From: PNNG01 sp046291695
GTDB taxonomy: Bacteria; Bacteroidota; Bacteroidia; UBA7662
Assembly (NCBI GenBank): GCA_046291695.1
Contig: JBKBSO010000002.1
Span: forward strand, 173,563-237,562
Reading direction: 5' to 3'
Length of the DNA: 64,000 bases
A program made the translations under genes and the position numbers. Every line of letters starts with the position of its first letter. The stretch's first letter is position 1. Below are positions 60,665 through 64,000 of this stretch, one piece after another. The notes beneath the pieces were generated by a model. That model saw only the letters and a list, made by a program, of their open reading frames with translations, was not told the origin of the DNA and searched no databases.

Positions 60665-63256
60665 ATGGCATTAACAAATTGCAAATATATCATTATAGGC
60701 GCCGTCCTATTGCTTTTTACAACCATTTCAATTGTCTTTGGCCAAGCTCAAACCCAAACCATTTCAACAACTTTACAGCCTGGTCCTAATGCGAATGGCC
60801 CAGAAGTAAGAATCACACTCACCTATAAATTCATCAATGTATTTGGGGAAGTGGTAATACCGATGAGTGCAAGTACCCAGGCTACATCACAGGCCTACTG
60901 GTACAAAGGCAAACGATACACTTCCGACCAAATTGGCACCGAAGTGTTTTCAAAAATGCGTTTTCTTTGCCCAGATATTTCTGCAGATATTTTCAAAGGC
61001 TCCGCGCGTGTTACCAGTTTCAATAAGAATTGTGTAATTGAAGGCATGGCTTCGGCTTTAGACGAAACCTACAATCCCGGCTGGAAAACAAGCGACATAG
61101 GCGGAGAGCCAGCTTTGGCCCAATACAGTTTGCGCAACTTAAAAGCCAAAGAAAAAAACATGGCCGATAATTGGTATGCTTTTGAGTCGGTCATTAACAA
61201 ATATGAGCGTGAGCAAACCGAAAAAGCCAATTTAGAAAAATACAATCAGTTAATCAAACGCGCCGACCAAGCCTTTCAACAACAGCAATGGGAACAAGCA
61301 ATTGAGCTTTACAAAGAAGCGCAACCATTAAACCGCAGTAGTGACTATCCCAAACAACAGCTTTCAAAAATTGCCGAGCAGCAAAAAGCCCAGGAGCGGG
61401 ATGCGCAATACCAAGCCAAAATAGCTGCAGGCAACGATGCTTTGGCCCAAAACGACCTTGGTACGGCTAAAAAAAGTTTCCAAGATGCTTCGCGTTTGAG
61501 CGATGCACCGAGCGAAGCCCAAGCCGGATTAAAACGGGTAGAAGCGGCAGAAGCTGCTCAAAAAGCAGAAGCTAGCAAGAAGGAGGAAGCCAGCTCAACT
61601 GAATCAACGGCCTCAGAAAGCACTGAAAACAGGGATAAAGAAAGCACCACCGCAGCCAGTGGCGCCAGTGAACGAAGTGCCGAAACCCGTCGTGAAGACC
61701 CGCAAATAGCCGCGCAAAGGGCTGAAGCGGAGCGAAAACGCCAAGAATTTGAACGCCAGCAGCGGGTAAAAGAGTACGAGGAGCGCAAAGACAAGGAACG
61801 CAGTCAAAACATGGCGACCGCCGGAACTGCTGGCGCCAGCGCCATGATGCTCCACTACTTTGTGGCAGAAAAAATATTTGAAAACGTAGGCATTTATCAT
61901 CCTGAAAACACCTTTTACGGCAATTCCATCAAAATACGTGGACAACTTGGCTATCAAATCAGCTCGGCACCAATTTTCAAAAATGTAACGCAAGAAGTTT
62001 ATGATGGTAATACCTACAGCTACATCGACAACACCCAGAATTACCAAACAGGTACGCTTGATTTGGTAGCCCAAGGAGAATTTTGGCCGTTGTACGGTGA
62101 TCATTTTGGCTTTGGAATCAATGGTGGTGGGTACGCAGGTCATGGCATCTTATTCCAGAATTTCTCCTGGGGTATGAATTACGGCTTTCGCAGCTACCTG
62201 GGCAGCAAAGGCCTACAACTCCAGCTCGATTACCAAGGCGGAATCAGGAATTTTTCCCATTTCAACTGGATTGAACCCACCCAAATTGCCAATGGTAAAA
62301 GCAGGTACAACTTCGTAAGGTACGGCATAGGACCTCGTTTTGTTTGGAACAATGGCGACCGTAAAAATGACCAGAGCATCAGCATCCAGGCGCTTTTTGA
62401 AAATCCAGATTTTAGGTTGCTTGCCATGGGTAATAGTCCCCTATTATGGCGCTGGCTACGTGGTATTCGTGCAGAATTTGATATGCTACACGGCGTGAAT
62501 GGCTTCGTCGAAATCATTACCGCCTACCAAAGAAGTGGCGAAGTTGAATACAGCTTCGACAGCGACGCTACTTTTGGTGGCACCTATTTTCGAGTAGGCA
62601 TGGTCCGTAATTTCGACCTTTTTGGAGGTTCTGTATATGATTTGAAATACAGTGCAGCCACCGCAGCTTTGGCCTCCCAACACCGTACAACGGTGGTACT
62701 CCCTTCGGTTGGATTTTCTTGGCTCCAATCCGACAGCCTGGGCACCGCCTTCAACAATTTCCTAAAGCCCACCCTCACCTTGATTGGGTTTGAAAAAGAG
62801 TACAATGTACTGCCTTGGTTTAGCCTAGGGGCTGGTATAAATGCTGCTTTGCTCCAAGGTGCAGAATACAAACTTCAGGGCAACGGCAATGTGCGCTACC
62901 GGTACCAAGACTATGGACTCGACATCCCTTTAAACGCACGTGTGTACAAGCAACATGGTGCGTTGGCAAACACTTGGCTTTTGGCAGGATTAAAGGCCAA
63001 TGTGCCTTTTTATCGTGAATGGCAAAGCAAACAATTACCTGATGGCATACTTTTCAATGACCTAGACCTAGACAATATAACGTTTAACATCGCACGTATC
63101 TCCAATGTGTTTGGCGCGGGCATCGACTTCCCTACTGGAGATGCTACCGTACTACGTATAGGAGTGCTCTACGAAAAAACCAGAAGTGTATTGCAGCCTC
63201 AAATCTTGCCTTATCACTTGCAAGGTGTTCAATTTGTAATTGGTTTAATTTATTAA
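60665..63256 (+). CDS. Large exported protein: TPR-like and coiled-coil part with C-terminal barrel
   Basis: An 863-aa protein I cannot assign to a family. Signal peptide to about residue 27 (IVFGQ). Residues ~30-165 form a beta domain with two or three Cys; ~170-285 look like TPR helices (RADQAFQQQQWEQAIELYKEA; AGNDALAQNDLGTAKKSFQDA in parts); ~290-390 are a charged, Ala/Glu/Ser-rich coiled coil (AQRAEAERKRQEFERQQR). From ~410 to the end strands such as IRGQLGYQI, GFGINGGGYAG and GVQFVIGLIY suggest an outer-membrane barrel. A periplasmic arm attached to a barrel is inferred. The next gene starts one base after its stop. Confidence 0.75.
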   Translation: MALTNCKYIIIGAVLLLFTTISIVFGQAQTQTISTTLQPGPNANGPEVRITLTYKFINVFGEVVIPMSASTQATSQAYWYKGKRYTSDQIGTEVFSKMRFLCPDISADIFKGSARVTSFNKNCVIEGMASALDETYNPGWKTSDIGGEPALAQYSLRNLKAKEKNMADNWYAFESVINKYEREQTEKANLEKYNQLIKRADQAFQQQQWEQAIELYKEAQPLNRSSDYPKQQLSKIAEQQKAQERDAQYQAKIAAGNDALAQNDLGTAKKSFQDASRLSDAPSEAQAGLKRVEAAEAAQKAEASKKEEASSTESTASESTENRDKESTTAASGASERSAETRREDPQIAAQRAEAERKRQEFERQQRVKEYEERKDKERSQNMATAGTAGASAMMLHYFVAEKIFENVGIYHPENTFYGNSIKIRGQLGYQISSAPIFKNVTQEVYDGNTYSYIDNTQNYQTGTLDLVAQGEFWPLYGDHFGFGINGGGYAGHGILFQNFSWGMNYGFRSYLGSKGLQLQLDYQGGIRNFSHFNWIEPTQIANGKSRYNFVRYGIGPRFVWNNGDRKNDQSISIQALFENPDFRLLAMGNSPLLWRWLRGIRAEFDMLHGVNGFVEIITAYQRSGEVEYSFDSDATFGGTYFRVGMVRNFDLFGGSVYDLKYSAATAALASQHRTTVVLPSVGFSWLQSDSLGTAFNNFLKPTLTLIGFEKEYNVLPWFSLGAGINAALLQGAEYKLQGNGNVRYRYQDYGLDIPLNARVYKQHGALANTWLLAGLKANVPFYREWQSKQLPDGILFNDLDLDNITFNIARISNVFGAGIDFPTGDATVLRIGVLYEKTRSVLQPQILPYHLQGVQFVIGLIY

Positions 63257-63257
63257 G

Positions 63258-63926
63258 ATGAAGCAATTTATATTGGTTGGAATATGTCTGCTCAGCGTTT
63301 TAAATGTTGATGCGCAAGATAAATGGATTGAATTCCTCGACTTTCAACTTCGTGCCGAAGGCGGCTTGCATGCTTTGTTCTTGCCAAGTCGACAAAACAT
63401 CAGCAATTCCTCGAACAGCACTTTTGCTGATACAAGTCTATTCAACCCTGGTATCCATCTTAAACTGGTGGCTGCACCATTGGCACACAAAAATTTTGGC
63501 ATCAGTGGCTTTTGGGAAAGGATGTATGGCTATGCCCTCTCCTCGGGTCATGCCGTAAAGAGTCGTGGGTTTGAAGCATACGTAGGCAGTGCTAGGTTTC
63601 AAGCAGTATACGGCCGACAAACCATTGAACGACAGGTGTATTTGAATAGTGTTAGTTATAATTCATCCACCAGCGTTGATCAATTGCTAGGAGGTAGCGT
63701 TTACGATGGCATCACCCGCAATCAGTTTGGTTTACGCATTAATCCCAACAGCTTGCAACGACTCGACCTCAGCTTTTTTAGTGAGTATTGGCCGGCTAGG
63801 GATTTGAATTATATTGGCTATGGGCTTTCCTTCTTAGGTGCCAATGGTTGGCAGTTCTCAGGAGAAGTTATTCCGGCTCATCCAGTAATTGGCTTCAATT
63901 TCACAGGCGTTGTGCCTCCCGACTGA
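63258..63926 (+). CDS. Exported protein, partner of the 863-aa protein
   Basis: A 222-aa protein with a signal peptide to about residue 20 (LNVDAQ) and beta-rich sequence (FEAYVGSARFQAVYG, LNYIGYGLSFLG, IGFNFTGVV). It looks like a small outer-membrane barrel or beta protein. One base separates it from the preceding stop, so it is co-translated. Unknown function. Confidence 0.7.
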   Translation: MKQFILVGICLLSVLNVDAQDKWIEFLDFQLRAEGGLHALFLPSRQNISNSSNSTFADTSLFNPGIHLKLVAAPLAHKNFGISGFWERMYGYALSSGHAVKSRGFEAYVGSARFQAVYGRQTIERQVYLNSVSYNSSTSVDQLLGGSVYDGITRNQFGLRINPNSLQRLDLSFFSEYWPARDLNYIGYGLSFLGANGWQFSGEVIPAHPVIGFNFTGVVPPD

Positions 63927-63976
63927 CAGTGCCTGAAAAAAGTTGACACTTCAATTGACTTTCTAAAAGAAGCAAG

Positions 63977-64000
63977 ATGAAGAAAACAGCATTAAGAGTT
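63977..64000 (+). CDS. Start of a further gene (partial)
   Basis: ATG at 63977 followed by Lys-Lys-Thr-Ala-Leu-Arg-Val, the start of a signal-peptide-like sequence, cut by the window end. It lies 50 bp after the preceding stop. Confidence 0.35.

Overview
The window is chromosomal DNA of a free-living member of the Bacteroidota (order not resolved). Supporting signs: a TonB receptor with an N-terminal carboxypeptidase-like domain; four secreted enzymes ending in the C-terminal domain that sends proteins through the type IX secretion system (T9SS); the giant T9SS/gliding protein SprA; promoters of the Bacteroidota TAnnTTTG type; few Shine-Dalgarno sequences; and a tRNA without an encoded CCA. 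There is no phage, insertion sequence or CRISPR array.

Layout. 1-6105: a penicillin-acylase-family hydrolase cut by the window edge, then divergently a TonB receptor and a T9SS-exported alpha/beta hydrolase. 6073-9788: an AT-rich tandem duplication of about 1.81 kb. Each unit carries a promoter, a small Cys-rich secreted protein, a hairpin and an unknown 352-aa secreted protein; the small gene of unit 2 has an in-frame stop. 9911-18098: an N-formylglutamate-amidohydrolase-like T9SS cargo, a DUF4143 ATPase, metK, an M28 peptidase and a fused 2-oxoacid dehydrogenase E1. 18224-25439: tadA, an orphan response regulator with a free-standing HTH protein, a methyltransferase, a rhodanese lipoprotein, an ECF sigma/anti-sigma pair, a tiny lipoprotein, and a deacetylase-acetyltransferase-upp operon. 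25519-34531: nadB, an autoinhibited Fic protein with a likely operator, a 16-residue-repeat protein with a DUF6544-like lipoprotein, an M1 peptidase, an MscS channel and a second DUF4143 ATPase. 34766-44144: ahcY, a DUF4399 lipoprotein, tRNA-Gln, a Glu/Leu-type dehydrogenase coupled to a second MscS channel, and surface polysaccharide genes (WecA-like transferase, Wzi-like protein, sugar epimerase/dehydratase). 44553-44709: a strong candidate small RNA. 44932-54998: maeB-ruvA-sprA, read on the minus strand. 55066-64000: an outer-membrane protein, a GT2 glycosyltransferase, a WG-repeat protein, a DUF3332 protein, a PyrR-like phosphoribosyltransferase, ettA, and a large TPR/coiled-coil/barrel protein with its partner.

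How the genes work together. SprA is the T9SS outer-membrane channel that would export the hydrolases encoded here. MetK makes S-adenosylmethionine for the methyltransferase, and AhcY removes the resulting S-adenosylhomocysteine. The WecA-like, epimerase, Wzi, GT2 and deacetylase genes point to a capsule or lipopolysaccharide. The least explained parts are the duplicated 6-9.7 kb cassette, the three-hairpin RNA at 44.6 kb, and the repeated placement of TAnnTTTG only 4-5 nt before start codons, which suggests leaderless mRNAs.
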